Source: CAVRTM01 sp963724015 (GTDB taxonomy: Bacteria > Actinomycetota > Actinomycetes > Actinomycetales > Dermatophilaceae). From it: DNA of 64,000 nucleotides. This document shows, piece after piece, positions 33,663 through 42,281 of this stretch. The notes beneath the pieces were generated by a model. That model ran no database searches and had not been told where the DNA came from. It worked only from the letters and a program-made list of their open reading frames with translations. Position 1 is the stretch's first letter. The number at the start of each line of letters is the position of its first letter. Position numbers and translations under genes: made by a program. The DNA is taken from NCBI GenBank assembly GCA_963724015.1, contig CAVRTM010000001.1, positions 186,001 to 250,000 of the forward strand, read 5' to 3'.

Positions 33663-34649
33663 TCAGGGGCGGGGGCAGGCGAGGTGCGGCTCGACCTCGG
33701 CGGCCGACTCGGCGCCGTACGCCTCGGCCAGGCGGGACAGGAAGCGGGCGCGGCCCAGCTCGTACTCCTGGGTGCCGACCGTCTCGATGACGTAGGTCGC
33801 CAGCATCGAGCCGACCTCGGCGCAGCGACGGTGGTCCAGGCCCCAGGCCAGGCCGGTGAGGAAGCCGGCGCGGAAGGCGTCACCGACTCCGGTGGGGTCG
33901 GCCTTGCGCACCTCGCGGGCCGCGGCCACCTGGATCGGCGCCTCGCCCTTGGTGACCACCACGGCCCCGTGCCGGCCCTTGGTGATGACCCGGGTCTGGA
34001 CCCGCTCGTCGATCTCCTCGGCGCTCCAGCCGGTCTTCTTCTCGGTCAGCGCCGCTTCGTACTCGTTGGTGAACAGGTAGGTCGCGCCGTCGATCAGCTG
34101 GCGGATCGACTCGCCGTCCATCCAGGCCAGCTGCTGGCTCGGGTCGGCCGCGAACGGCAGCCCGCGGGTGCGGCACTCGTCGGTGTGGCGCAGCATCGCC
34201 TCGGGGTCGTTGGGGCTGATGACGACGAGGTCCAGCCCGTTGGCGCGCGCGGCGATCGGGCCGAGCTCGATCTCGCGGGCCTCGCTCATGGCGCCGGCGT
34301 AGAACGTCGCGATCTGGGCGTGGTCGGAGTCGGTGGTGCAGACGAACCGGGCCGTGTGCCGGGTCTCGGACACGTGCACGGCGTGGCAGTCGACGCCGTG
34401 GCGCTCGAGCCACGAGCGGTAGTCCACGAAGTCCTCGCCGACGGACCCGACCAGCAGGGGCTGCTGGCCCAGGTTGGCCATGCCGAAGGCGATGTTGGCC
34501 GCCACTCCCCCGCGGCGGACCTCCAGGTCGTCCACGAGGAAGGACAGGGCGATCTTGTCCAGCTGCTCGACCACCAGGGAGTCGGCGAACCGGCCCGTGA
34601 AGGTCATCAGGTGGTCGGTGGCAATGGATCCGGTGACAGCGATACGCAC
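33663..34649 (-). CDS. adoK: Adenosine kinase, PfkB family (mycobacterial type)
   Basis: Phosphorylates adenosine to AMP. The sequence is close throughout to what I recall of mycobacterial AdoK: IAVTGSIATDHLMTFTGRFA at the start, RRGGVAANIAFGMA, FAADPSQQLAWMDGE, and the PfkB signature TDPTGVGDAFRAGFL-like ADPTGVGDAFRAGFLTGLAW with the catalytic Asp. About 328 residues. GTG 34649 is chosen over GTG 34652 because TAGGTT ends 6 nt before it. Sugar kinase activity cannot be excluded from sequence alone. aat follows by 9 bp. Confidence 0.92.
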   Translation of the reverse strand: MRIAVTGSIATDHLMTFTGRFADSLVVEQLDKIALSFLVDDLEVRRGGVAANIAFGMANLGQQPLLVGSVGEDFVDYRSWLERHGVDCHAVHVSETRHTARFVCTTDSDHAQIATFYAGAMSEAREIELGPIAARANGLDLVVISPNDPEAMLRHTDECRTRGLPFAADPSQQLAWMDGESIRQLIDGATYLFTNEYEAALTEKKTGWSAEEIDERVQTRVITKGRHGAVVVTKGEAPIQVAAAREVRKADPTGVGDAFRAGFLTGLAWGLDHRRCAEVGSMLATYVIETVGTQEYELGRARFLSRLAEAYGAESAAEVEPHLACPRP

Positions 34650-34655
34650 CACTGC

Positions 34656-34661
34656 AACCTA
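34656..34661 (-). promoter_or_regulatory. -10 element TAGGTT for leaderless adoK
   Basis: TAGGTT on the minus strand (34661-34656), then 6 nt, then GTG 34649. Another GTG, at 34652, is only 3 nt away and is less likely the start. Confidence 0.5.
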
Positions 34662-34748
34662 CCGCAGCCGTCGCGGTGGACCGTGCCGGCGGCCTGCCGC
34701 CGGTCCCGTTCCGTCGCCCGGGGGGATCCTGCTTCCCCGGGAGACGGC

Positions 34749-34789
34749 ACGAGGCCGGCACCCCTGCAGTGCAGGAGTGCCGGCCTCGT
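34749..34789 (-). terminator. Long hairpin terminator after erpA
   Basis: Stem ACGAGGCCGGCAC / GTGCCGGCCTCGT (34749-34761 and 34777-34789) with an inner stem CCTGCA-G-TGCAGG. It lies 40 bp beyond the erpA stop on the minus strand and upstream of adoK, so it ends the erpA message. No T-run. Confidence 0.75.
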
Positions 34790-34828
34790 CGTGTCCGGGT
34801 GCCCGGCGGGAGCCGCCGGGCGGACCGG

Positions 34829-35206
34829 TCAGCTGAAGCTGTCGCCGCAGGCGCAGGAGCTGCCTGCGTTGGGGTTGTCGATGGTGAAGCCCTGCTTCTC
34901 GATCGTGTCGGCGAAGTCGATCGTCGCGCCGCCGAGGTAGGGGGCGCTCATCCGGTCGATGACGACCTCGACGCCGCCAAAGTCCACGACGAGGTCGCCG
35001 TCGAGGGTGCGCTCGTCGAAGTAGAGCTGGTAGATGAGGCCTGAGCAGCCGCCCGGCTGCACGCCCACGCGCAGGCGGAGGTCGTCGCGACCCTCCTGCT
35101 CGAGCAGGCTCTTGACCTTGCTGGCTGCCACGTCGGTCAGCAGCACACCGTGGGCCGGGGCCTCGGTGGGGGCGGTGGCAACCTGCGTGTCGACCTGTTC
35201 AGTCAT
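34829..35206 (-). CDS. erpA: Iron-sulfur cluster insertion protein ErpA
   Basis: A-type Fe-S carrier that passes clusters to apoproteins. The 125 residues end in the A-type pattern: CSGLIYQLYF (first ligand Cys) and SSCACGDSFS (C-x-C). The middle is VEVVIDRMSAPYLGGATIDF. It has a 20-residue N-terminal extension, TEQVDTQVATAPTEAPAHG. ATG 35206. It stands alone on the minus strand, ending at a hairpin. Its clients in this window could be QcrA (2Fe-2S) and NadA (4Fe-4S), by inference only. Confidence 0.94.
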   Translation of the reverse strand: MTEQVDTQVATAPTEAPAHGVLLTDVAASKVKSLLEQEGRDDLRLRVGVQPGGCSGLIYQLYFDERTLDGDLVVDFGGVEVVIDRMSAPYLGGATIDFADTIEKQGFTIDNPNAGSSCACGDSFS

Positions 35207-35308
35207 CGGGAAGTCCTTCGAGTCGATGGTCATGAGCGGGACCGCGCCGCGCAGCGTCTGCGGTCGACAGTGCCAACCCACGGGCGCCGGGATGTGTTCC
35301 CGACGTCC

Positions 35309-36491
35309 TCAAGCGTACGTCGTGCCGTCGCGCCGCGGGGACCAGGTCGTGGCCACGCGCGCCGCGCGGTCGGCCAGGGCGCCCGCCGGGTCCGCGGACA
35401 CCTCGGGGACCCGCGCGGGTTTCTCGGCGACGGCGTAGGTGCCGCTGATGCCCAGCGCCATGGCCTCCCGGCGCCCGACGAGCACCTGGCCGGCCAGCAC
35501 GACGGAGGGCACGGCGACCGCGAGCGCGGCCTCGGCGACGCCGGCGACGACGCTGCCGCGCAGGCTCTGCCAGTCGAGGACGCCCTCCCCGGTGACCAGC
35601 AGGTCCGTGGCGGCGAGCCGGTCGGCGAAGTGCACCGCCTGCAGCACCGCCTCGACGCCACCCACGAGGTGCCCGCCGAGGAGCAGCAGCCCGTAGCCGA
35701 GCCCGCCCCCAGCGCCGGCCCCGGGCTCACGGTCGAGCCGCCGCGCGGTGCCGCTGAGCAGGTCGGTGACCGGTGGCAGGGTGCGCTGCGCCACCTCGGT
35801 CAGCCGGCCGAGCGCCGCCTCCAGCCGCTGGGCGCCCTCGGGGGTGGCGCCCATGTCCTTCGCGTACGACGCGCTGGCACCGTGGAAGCCCAGCAGGGTC
35901 ACGTCCACGTCCGTCGCGACGACGACCTCGATGCCCCGCAGGCGCTTGCGCACCGCGGCCAGCCCGGTCAGCCCGTCGTCGGGGAGGCGGGCGAGCGCGG
36001 CCCCGCCGCGCGCGAGGTGCTCGTCCGGGCCCGCCCCGAGCGCGGCCAGCATGCCGGCTCCCCCGTCGTTGGTGCCACCGCCGCCGAGACCGACCACGAG
36101 CCGGGTGGCGCCCTCGGCCAGCGCCGCCTCGAGCAGCTGCCCGACGCCGTACGAGCTGGTCCGGGACGGGTCGCGCTCGCCGTTCCCGAGCAGGTGCAGC
36201 CCGCAGGCCTGAGCCGTCTCGACGTACGCGGTGCGCCGCCCGGCCTGCTCGACCAGCAGCAGCCCGGCGGGGACCGGGCGGCCGAGCGGGTCGCTCACGG
36301 TCACGGCGACCGTCTCGCCGCCGAGCGCGCGGGCGAGCACGTCGAGGAAGCCCGGTCCCCCGTCGGACAGCGGCAGCAGGGTCAGCCGGTCGTGCTGGCG
36401 CAGCGCGCCGCCAGCCCTCGGCGATGGCCTCGGCGGCCTGGGTGGCCGAGAGGGTGCCGGTGAAGGAGTCGGGGGCGATGAGGACGCGCAC
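35309..36491 (-). CDS. Glycerate kinase (frameshifted as read)
   Basis: Phosphorylates glycerate. From ATG 36491, MRVLIAPDSFTGTLSATQA, the frame shifts near 36415 (after AEAIAEGW), and HDRLTLLPLSDGGPGFLDVL continues in another frame to the end. One extra base, CGGCGC for CGCGC, explains it. Later motifs include VVGLGGGGTNDGGAGMLAALG, DLLSGTARRLDREPGAGAGG and FADRLAATDLLVTGEG, typical of the GlxK family. About 393 residues after correction. It lies 13 bp downstream of the phosphoesterase on the same strand. Confidence 0.88.
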
Positions 36492-36503
36492 GCGCTCATC
36501 GTG

Positions 36504-37304
36504 TCAGGAAGCAGGCGGCTCGAGGTCGTCGAGCCGGACCAGCAGGAGGGGTCCGCCGGCATAGAGGCCGCCGTCGATGGCGAGGGCGCGGCCGCCGGCC
36601 TGCCACAACGGGCCCGTGGTCCGGCTGGGCAGCTCACCGGTGAGGGTCGCGATGATGCTGTGGCCGTGCACGAGCCGCTCGCCGCCCAGCGCGGACAGCA
36701 CCTGCTCGGCGGCGGCCCTGCCCGCCGGGCCCTGGAAGGCGAAGCGGGTCGTCAGCCCGCGCCACAGGTCCCACCACGCGGGCAGGTCGTCCGAGGCCGT
36801 CACGGCCGCCACCGCGGCGTTCACCTGCGGCACGGATGCGCCCCAGCGGAGGTACTCGGTGGTGTCGGCGTGGGTGAGCAGCCAGCTCCCGTCGCGGGCG
36901 AGGGCGGGGAGCGCGGCCAGCCACGCCAGGTGCTCGGGGGTGAGCCGCGCCTGGTCGTGGATCGAGCCGCCGTTCATCGCCCAGCTCGTGCTGAAGGCGT
37001 GCTCGCGTCCGCCGGCGTCCCGGACCGTGCGCTCGCCGAAACGGTGCATCCCGAGCGCCAGCACCTCGTGGTTGCCCATCAGGGCGCCGACACGGCCACC
37101 GGACCCCGGGGCCTCGCGCTGGAGCCGCATCACCAGGTCCACCACCCCCACGCCGTCGGGGCCCCGGTCGACGTAGTCCCCGAGGACCCACAAGGTGGCG
37201 TCGCCGCCGCTCCAGTGCCCGTCAGCGTCCAGCAGCCCGGCCGAGCGCAGCGCCTCGACCAGCTCGTCCCGGTGCCCGTGCACGTCACTGACCACATAAC
37301 GCAT
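36504..37304 (-). CDS. Calcineurin-like metallophosphoesterase
   Basis: A 266-residue PPP-like phosphoesterase. The metal-ligand motifs are in order: SDVHGHRDELVEAL (DxH), LGDYVDRGPDGVG (GDxxDRG), MGNHEVLALGM (GNHE), LTHADTTEYL and VHGHSIIATL (GHS/T). This order matches ApaH/PrpE-type and PPP-type Ser/Thr phosphatases. Substrate unknown. ATG 37304 is preceded by GGGGAGCG, a fair Shine-Dalgarno. It is divergent from nadA (103 bp between). The downstream neighbour is the glycerate kinase. Confidence 0.9.
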   Translation of the reverse strand: MRYVVSDVHGHRDELVEALRSAGLLDADGHWSGGDATLWVLGDYVDRGPDGVGVVDLVMRLQREAPGSGGRVGALMGNHEVLALGMHRFGERTVRDAGGREHAFSTSWAMNGGSIHDQARLTPEHLAWLAALPALARDGSWLLTHADTTEYLRWGASVPQVNAAVAAVTASDDLPAWWDLWRGLTTRFAFQGPAGRAAAEQVLSALGGERLVHGHSIIATLTGELPSRTTGPLWQAGGRALAIDGGLYAGGPLLLVRLDDLEPPAS

Positions 37305-37407
37305 GACCGACGCTCCCCTCCGCGGTGGCTGACCGGCCCATCGTGGCAGCCCGCTCGGAGAGCCGGACCTCGGGCCCCGCCGGGGGTGGATGTGGGACGA
37401 TTCGTAG

Positions 37408-38625
37408 GTGAGCGCCACCACGAGCCTGCCCGGCAGCCGCCCGGTCAACGCCCCCCTCCCCCTGCTGGTCCTGGGCACCAGCCGCGACCTCGCGAGCGAG
37501 CGCGGCGTCGAGTGTCCCGGCGACCTGCCGGCGCCCTCCGACCCCGGCCTGGTCGAGCGGGCGCGCGCCGCCAGGGCCGCGCTCGGCGACCGCGTGTTCG
37601 TGCTCGGCCACCACTACCAGCGCGACGAGGTGATCGAGTTCGCCGACGTCACGGGCGACTCGTTCAAGCTGGCCAAGGAGGCCGCGGCGCGGCCGGACGC
37701 GCCGTACATCGTCTTCTGCGGTGTGCACTTCATGGCCGAGTCGGCCGACATCCTCACCAACGACCGGCAACAGGTGCTGCTGCCGGACCTGGCCGCGGGC
37801 TGCTCGATGGCCGACATGGCCGCGATCGCCCAGGTCGACGACGCGTGGGACGACCTGGTGGAGATGGGCGTCGCGGACGACGTCGTGCCCGTGACTTACA
37901 TGAACTCCTCGGCGGCGATCAAGGCCTTCACCGGTCGGCACGGCGGCACGGTCTGCACCTCGAGCAACGCCGGCAGGGCGCTGCAGTGGGCCTTCGACCA
38001 GCGCGGTGGCCTGGACGGGAGGGGCAAGGTGCTGTTCCTGCCCGACCAGCACCTCGGGCGCAACACCGCCGTCCGCGACCTCGGGCTCAGCCTGGAGGAC
38101 TGCGTCGTCTTCGACCCGCACCGCCCGAACGGTGGCCTGACCCGCGAGCAGGTGCAGCGCGCGCGGGTGATCCTGTGGCGCGGGCACTGCTCCGTGCACG
38201 GCCGGTTCAGCCTCGACGCCGTTGCGGCCGCACGCCGGGAGATCCCGGGCGTGCGGGTGATCGTGCACCCCGAGTGCCGGTACGACGTCGTGCAGGCCGC
38301 CGACGAGGTCGGCTCGACCGAGAAGATCATCCAGACCGTCGCGGCGGCGCCGGATGGCACGGCGTGGGCTGTCGGCACCGAGCTGAACCTCGTCAAGCGC
38401 CTGGCCGCGATGTTCCCCCGTCAGCGGATCGTGTTCCTGGAGAAGAACGTCTGCTACTGCTCCACGATGAACCGGATCGACCTGCCGCACCTGGTCTGGT
38501 CGCTGGAGTCGCTGGTGCAGGGCCGCGTGGTCAACCAGATCACGGTCGACCCCGAGGTCGCGCGCTGGGCCCGCGTGGCGCTCGACCAGATGCTGGCCCT
38601 GCCCGGGGAGACCAGCAGGGACTGA
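37408..38625 (+). CDS. nadA: Quinolinate synthase
   Basis: Condenses iminoaspartate with dihydroxyacetone phosphate to give quinolinate, the start of NAD synthesis. The 405 residues include FVLGHHYQRDEVIEFADVTG at the N-terminal domain, IVFCGVHFMAESADIL with the first cluster Cys, WRGHCSVHGRFS, HPECRYDVV, and FLEKNVCYCSTMNRIDL with the last cluster Cys. This is an [4Fe-4S] enzyme. No nadB or nadC is within the window, although they usually adjoin. GTG 37408 after a gene-free spacer. An array of short repeats follows the stop. Confidence 0.95.
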   Translation: MSATTSLPGSRPVNAPLPLLVLGTSRDLASERGVECPGDLPAPSDPGLVERARAARAALGDRVFVLGHHYQRDEVIEFADVTGDSFKLAKEAAARPDAPYIVFCGVHFMAESADILTNDRQQVLLPDLAAGCSMADMAAIAQVDDAWDDLVEMGVADDVVPVTYMNSSAAIKAFTGRHGGTVCTSSNAGRALQWAFDQRGGLDGRGKVLFLPDQHLGRNTAVRDLGLSLEDCVVFDPHRPNGGLTREQVQRARVILWRGHCSVHGRFSLDAVAAARREIPGVRVIVHPECRYDVVQAADEVGSTEKIIQTVAAAPDGTAWAVGTELNLVKRLAAMFPRQRIVFLEKNVCYCSTMNRIDLPHLVWSLESLVQGRVVNQITVDPEVARWARVALDQMLALPGETSRD

Positions 38626-38636
38626 CCGGGCCACGG

Positions 38637-38663
38637 CCCGACCGGCCCGACCGACCCGACCGG
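38637..38663. repeat. Three tandem 9-bp CCCGACCGR units
   Basis: CCCGACCGG, CCCGACCGA, CCCGACCGG in tandem, with degenerate copies beyond (to about 38690). It fills the gap between the convergent nadA and M20 peptidase genes. It may act as a weak terminator or be slippage-born; no clean hairpin is seen. Confidence 0.5.
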
Positions 38664-38722
38664 CTCCGGCGGACCCGACGGGCCCCGACCGGCCTCGCCG
38701 GCCAGGGCCCATCGGATGCGGG

Positions 38723-40087
38723 TCAGCGCGGCAGCGACCCGAGCCGCTCCAGCAGCACCGCCTCGGCGACGCACACCCGCTCGAACTCGCCGAGGTGCAG
38801 GCTCTCGTTGGCACCGTGCGCACGCGTGTCGGGGTCCTCGACGCCGGTGACCAGGATGGCGGCGTCCGGGAACGTCGCGGCGAACGCCGCCACGAACGGG
38901 ATCGACCCGCCCACGCCGATGTCGACCGGCGGCACTCCCCAGGCGTCGGCGAACGCGGCGCGTGCCGCGTCGTAGACGGGGCCCTGGGCGTCGGCGGAGA
39001 AGCCGGCGCCCTCGTCGTCGAGGTGCACGTCGACCTCGACGCCCCACGGGGCGTGCGCGCGCAGGTGCTCCTCCACCAGCCGGAATGCCTCGCGCGGGTC
39101 CTCGTCGGGGGCGAGGCGCACGGAGACCTTGGCGGCCGCGGACGGCACCAGGGTGTTGGAGGAGGTGGCCACCGACGGGGCGTCGATGCCGATCGTCGTG
39201 ATCGAGGGCTTGGTCCAGAGCCGCGACAGCAGCGAGCCGCTGCCGATGGTCTGCACCCCGTCCAGGAGCCCGGAGTCGGCGCGCAGCTGCTCCTCGGTGA
39301 ACTCCAGATCGGAGGCCTCGCCCGATCGGAGGCCGGCGACCGCGACCTCCCCGTCGGCGTCGTGCAGCGAGGCGAGGGTGCGCACCAGGGCGGTGATGGC
39401 GTCGGGCACGGCGCCGCCGAACATGCCGCTGTGGATGCCGTGGTCCAGGGCCCGGACGGTCAGGACGACGCGGATCATCCCCCGCAGCGTCGTGGTCAGG
39501 GCCGGCTCCCCCACCGCCCAGTTGGTCGAGTCGGCCAGCACGATCGCGTCGGCGCGCAGCTTCTCCCCGTGCCGCTCCAGGATCGTCGCGAGGCTGTCGG
39601 AGCCGATCTCCTCCTCGCCCTCGACGAAGACGGTGACCCCGACCGGAAGCTCGCCGCCGTGCGCGCGCAGGGCGGCGACATGGGCCATGACCCCGGCCTT
39701 GTCATCGGCGATGCCGCGGGCGTAGACCCGGCCGTTCCGCTCGGTCGGCTCGAACGGCGGGGTGTGCCAGTCCTTGGCGTCCCCGGGCGGCTGCACGTCG
39801 TGGTGGGCGTAGAGCAGGACGGTGGGGGCGCCGGCAGGGCCGTCCACGTGCCCGATCACCGCGGGGCGCCCGCCCTCGCGGACGACCTCGACGGCCAGGC
39901 CCTCGGCCCGCAGCAGCTCGGCGACGGCCGTGGCGCTCGCCTCGACGTGGCCCTGGTCGAAGGCGTCGAGCGACACGCTCGGGATGCGGGTCAGGGTCTC
40001 GAGGTCGGCGCGGATGTCGGGCATCAGGGCCTGCACGCGGTGCTGCAGGGCGGCCAGTCGGTCAGGGGCGAGGGCGTCGTCGGTCAC
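38723..40087 (-). CDS. M20-family dipeptidase/deacylase
   Basis: A 454-residue zinc peptidase of the M20 family (CNDP-like dipeptidases). The metal ligands are in LLYAHHDVQPPGDAKDW (AHxD), FVEGEEEIGSDSLATIL (EGEEE, catalytic and bridging) and GANESLHLGEF near the C-terminus. The lid domain lies between, with ALDHGIHSGMFGGAVPDAI. Substrate: probably dipeptides or acylated amino acids. GTG 40087 follows TACGCT by 7 nt, so it is leaderless. It is divergent from the DUF3043 gene. Confidence 0.92.
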   Translation of the reverse strand: MTDDALAPDRLAALQHRVQALMPDIRADLETLTRIPSVSLDAFDQGHVEASATAVAELLRAEGLAVEVVREGGRPAVIGHVDGPAGAPTVLLYAHHDVQPPGDAKDWHTPPFEPTERNGRVYARGIADDKAGVMAHVAALRAHGGELPVGVTVFVEGEEEIGSDSLATILERHGEKLRADAIVLADSTNWAVGEPALTTTLRGMIRVVLTVRALDHGIHSGMFGGAVPDAITALVRTLASLHDADGEVAVAGLRSGEASDLEFTEEQLRADSGLLDGVQTIGSGSLLSRLWTKPSITTIGIDAPSVATSSNTLVPSAAAKVSVRLAPDEDPREAFRLVEEHLRAHAPWGVEVDVHLDDEGAGFSADAQGPVYDAARAAFADAWGVPPVDIGVGGSIPFVAAFAATFPDAAILVTGVEDPDTRAHGANESLHLGEFERVCVAEAVLLERLGSLPR

Positions 40088-40094
40088 GTCCGCG

Positions 40095-40100
40095 AGCGTA
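40095..40100 (-). promoter_or_regulatory. -10 element TACGCT for leaderless M20 peptidase
   Basis: TACGCT on the minus strand ends 7 nt before GTG 40087. It occurs back to back with the element of the DUF3043 gene about 130 bp away. Confidence 0.45.
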
Positions 40101-40232
40101 CCGACCGCGCCCGGCCGTGGGGCTGACCCCGTGCGGCCGGGGCGATGCCACGACCGTCGCGCCCTGACCGGCGCGACAGCCGGCGGGGTGCGCCGCGACC
40201 GGCGCGATGCCCACGATCGGTGCGCCACGACA

Positions 40233-40238
40233 TACAGT
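40233..40238 (+). promoter_or_regulatory. -10 element TACAGT for leaderless DUF3043 gene
   Basis: TACAGT ends 7 nt before GTG 40246. No Shine-Dalgarno is present before the start, which supports a leaderless message. Confidence 0.45.
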
Positions 40239-40245
40239 GTGGATC

Positions 40246-40827
40246 GTGTTAGGACGCAAGAAGGCCGCCGAGCCCGCCGTGACCGTGCAGGACCGCGTCG
40301 AGCGGGCGGGGGCCAAGAACCGGCCCACCCCCAGCCGCCGCGAGCAGGAGGCCGCGCGCAAGCGTCCCCTCGTGCCGACCGACCGCAAGGCCGCGGCGAA
40401 GTCCGGCCGCGAGGCCAACCGGCTCGCCCGGCTCAAGCAGCGCGAGGCCATGATGAGCGGCGACGAGGCCAACCTGCCGCTGCGCGACAAGGGCCCGGCC
40501 AAGCGGTTCATCCGCGACTATGTCGACGCCCGCTGGAACGTCGGCGAGTTCATGCTGCCCGTGATGGTGCTGGTGCTCGTCCTGACCTTCCTCGGCAACC
40601 GCTTCCCGTGGGCGCTGATGCTGGTCTTCCTGCTGGTCTACGGCCTCATCCTGGCCGGCGTCATCGACGCCTTCTTCATGTGGCGCCGGCTGCGGGCCAG
40701 GCTGGTCGCCAAGTTCGGCGAGGAGCCGCCCCGCGGTGGCGCGTGGTACGCCGTGACCCGCGCGTTCCAGATGCGCCGCTCCCGGATGCCGCGCCCGCAG
40801 GTCGCCCGCGGGGCCGGCCCCCGCTGA
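40246..40827 (+). CDS. DUF3043 membrane protein
   Basis: A 193-residue actinobacterial protein. The basic N-terminal half, with GRKKAAEPAVTVQDRVERAG and TPSRREQEAARKRPLV, is a cytoplasmic Arg/Lys-rich region. RFIRDYVDARWNVGEFMLPV leads to two transmembrane helices (VMVLVLVLTFLGNRFPWALM and LLVYGLILAGVIDAFFMW), and the tail is again basic (LRARLVAKFGEEPPRGG). The DUF3043 assignment is confident by this pattern; its function is unknown. GTG 40246 with a leaderless promoter. Confidence 0.88.
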   Translation: MLGRKKAAEPAVTVQDRVERAGAKNRPTPSRREQEAARKRPLVPTDRKAAAKSGREANRLARLKQREAMMSGDEANLPLRDKGPAKRFIRDYVDARWNVGEFMLPVMVLVLVLTFLGNRFPWALMLVFLLVYGLILAGVIDAFFMWRRLRARLVAKFGEEPPRGGAWYAVTRAFQMRRSRMPRPQVARGAGPR

Positions 40828-40891
40828 GGACGGGCCGGGGCGCGGGGCAAGGTCAGCGCCGCGGCGCACCGGACCGGCCCGGCAGCAGCAG

Positions 40892-42244
40892 TCAGACGGT
40901 CAGCGCTCCGACCGCCTCATCGAACGCCCACAGGTGCGTCGCCACGTCCGCGATGCCGGTGGCCGGCGACATCAGGGCCATGTTGTGGAACGGGGTCATC
41001 AGCACGCCCCGGTTGGACAGCGCGAGGTGCAGGTAGTCGTCCAGCTCGGCGTCATGCGCCTCGTGTGACTGGGTGCCGTTGACCGGCGGCTGCGGCGTGA
41101 AGCGGTACTCGGCCCGCGCCCCGAGCTGGGACAGCGACCAGGGCAGCTCGTGCGCCGCGACGACCGACCGCACCCCGTCGGCGAACTCGGTGGCCCGCTG
41201 GATCATCGCCTCGAAGGCCGCGTCGGTGAGCACCTCCTCCAGGGTGGCGCGCATGGCGGCTACGGACAGGGCGCTGCCGGCCATGGTGCCGCCCACCCCG
41301 CCCATGTCGACCAGGTCGAGGTCGTCACGGGCCAGGACCCGGTCGGCGAACTCCGCGGACATTCCATAGGCGCCGGCCGGGATGCCGCCGCCGATCGCCT
41401 TGCCGATGACCAGCAGGTCCGGCTCCAGGCCCCAGGCGCGCGTCGCGCCGCCGGGACCGGCGGAGAACGTGTGCGTCTCGTCGTTGATCAGCAGCGAGCC
41501 GTGGCGACGGGTCAGCTCGCGCACGCCCTGCAGGTAGCCCTCCTGCGGCAGCACGATCCCGATGTTGGTCAGCGCCGGCTCCATCAGCACGGCCGCGACG
41601 TCGCCGTGGGCGAGCTCGCGCTCCAGCCCCTCCAGGTCGTTGAACTCGGCCACCCGGCTGGTCTGCGTGACGTCGTACGGCGCGCCGACGTTGCCCTCGC
41701 GGCTGCGCGACCCACCGTCCGGACCGACCACGATCAGCGACTCGTCCACCGACCCGTGGTAGCAGTAGCTGTTGACGAGGATCCGCGGCCGGCCGGTGAC
41801 CGCGCGCACGATCCGGATCGCCCACCGGTTGGCGTCGGTGGCCGTCAGCGCGAAGCTCCAGCGAGGCAGCCCGAACCGGCGGGTCAGGTCGGCGCCGACC
41901 CACTCGGCGTCCTCGGTCGGCAGCATCGCCGTCGCGCCGCCCAGCTCGGCGAACCGGCGCTGCACCGCGCGGACGACCGGCTCCGGGGAGTGCCCGGCCA
42001 TGGCGGCGGTGTCGCCGAGGGAGAAGTCGACGTAGTCGTGCCCGTCCAGGTCGCGCACCCGGGCACCACGCGCGGAGTCGAGGTAGAGCGGGAACGCGCC
42101 GGCCCGCATGTTCATCCACGTCATGGGCACTCGCCCGAACAGGTGCTCGGCGGACGCAAATGCCTTGCCGGACAACGGGTTTCGCTGGGCGTACTCGGAG
42201 CGCTCGCGCTGCAGCAGCTCGGTCAGCCGGCCGCGGTCGACCAT
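40892..42244 (-). CDS. Class III aminotransferase (glutamate-semialdehyde aminomutase-like)
   Basis: A 450-residue PLP-dependent fold-type-I enzyme. LLINDETHTFSAGPGG has the Asp that binds the PLP nitrogen, and LLVIGKAIGGGIPAGAYGMS the Schiff-base Lys. The N-terminal SARGARVRDLDGHDYVDFSL and the substrate loop ATDANRWAIRIVRAVTGRPR are typical. It is close to HemL-like transaminases, but the residues around the active site differ from true HemL, so the amino donor is not clear. ATG 42244; the stop follows a Val-rich end. Neighbours offer no pathway. Confidence 0.85.
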   Translation of the reverse strand: MVDRGRLTELLQRERSEYAQRNPLSGKAFASAEHLFGRVPMTWMNMRAGAFPLYLDSARGARVRDLDGHDYVDFSLGDTAAMAGHSPEPVVRAVQRRFAELGGATAMLPTEDAEWVGADLTRRFGLPRWSFALTATDANRWAIRIVRAVTGRPRILVNSYCYHGSVDESLIVVGPDGGSRSREGNVGAPYDVTQTSRVAEFNDLEGLERELAHGDVAAVLMEPALTNIGIVLPQEGYLQGVRELTRRHGSLLINDETHTFSAGPGGATRAWGLEPDLLVIGKAIGGGIPAGAYGMSAEFADRVLARDDLDLVDMGGVGGTMAGSALSVAAMRATLEEVLTDAAFEAMIQRATEFADGVRSVVAAHELPWSLSQLGARAEYRFTPQPPVNGTQSHEAHDAELDDYLHLALSNRGVLMTPFHNMALMSPATGIADVATHLWAFDEAVGALTV

Positions 42245-42281
42245 GGGTACCTCCGTTCCTGCCCCGGTGGGGCCTGCCGGG

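Noticed and set aside
38637..38690. CRISPR-like repeat array
   Set aside because: The units are 9 bp, tandem and degenerate with no spacers; three clean copies only.
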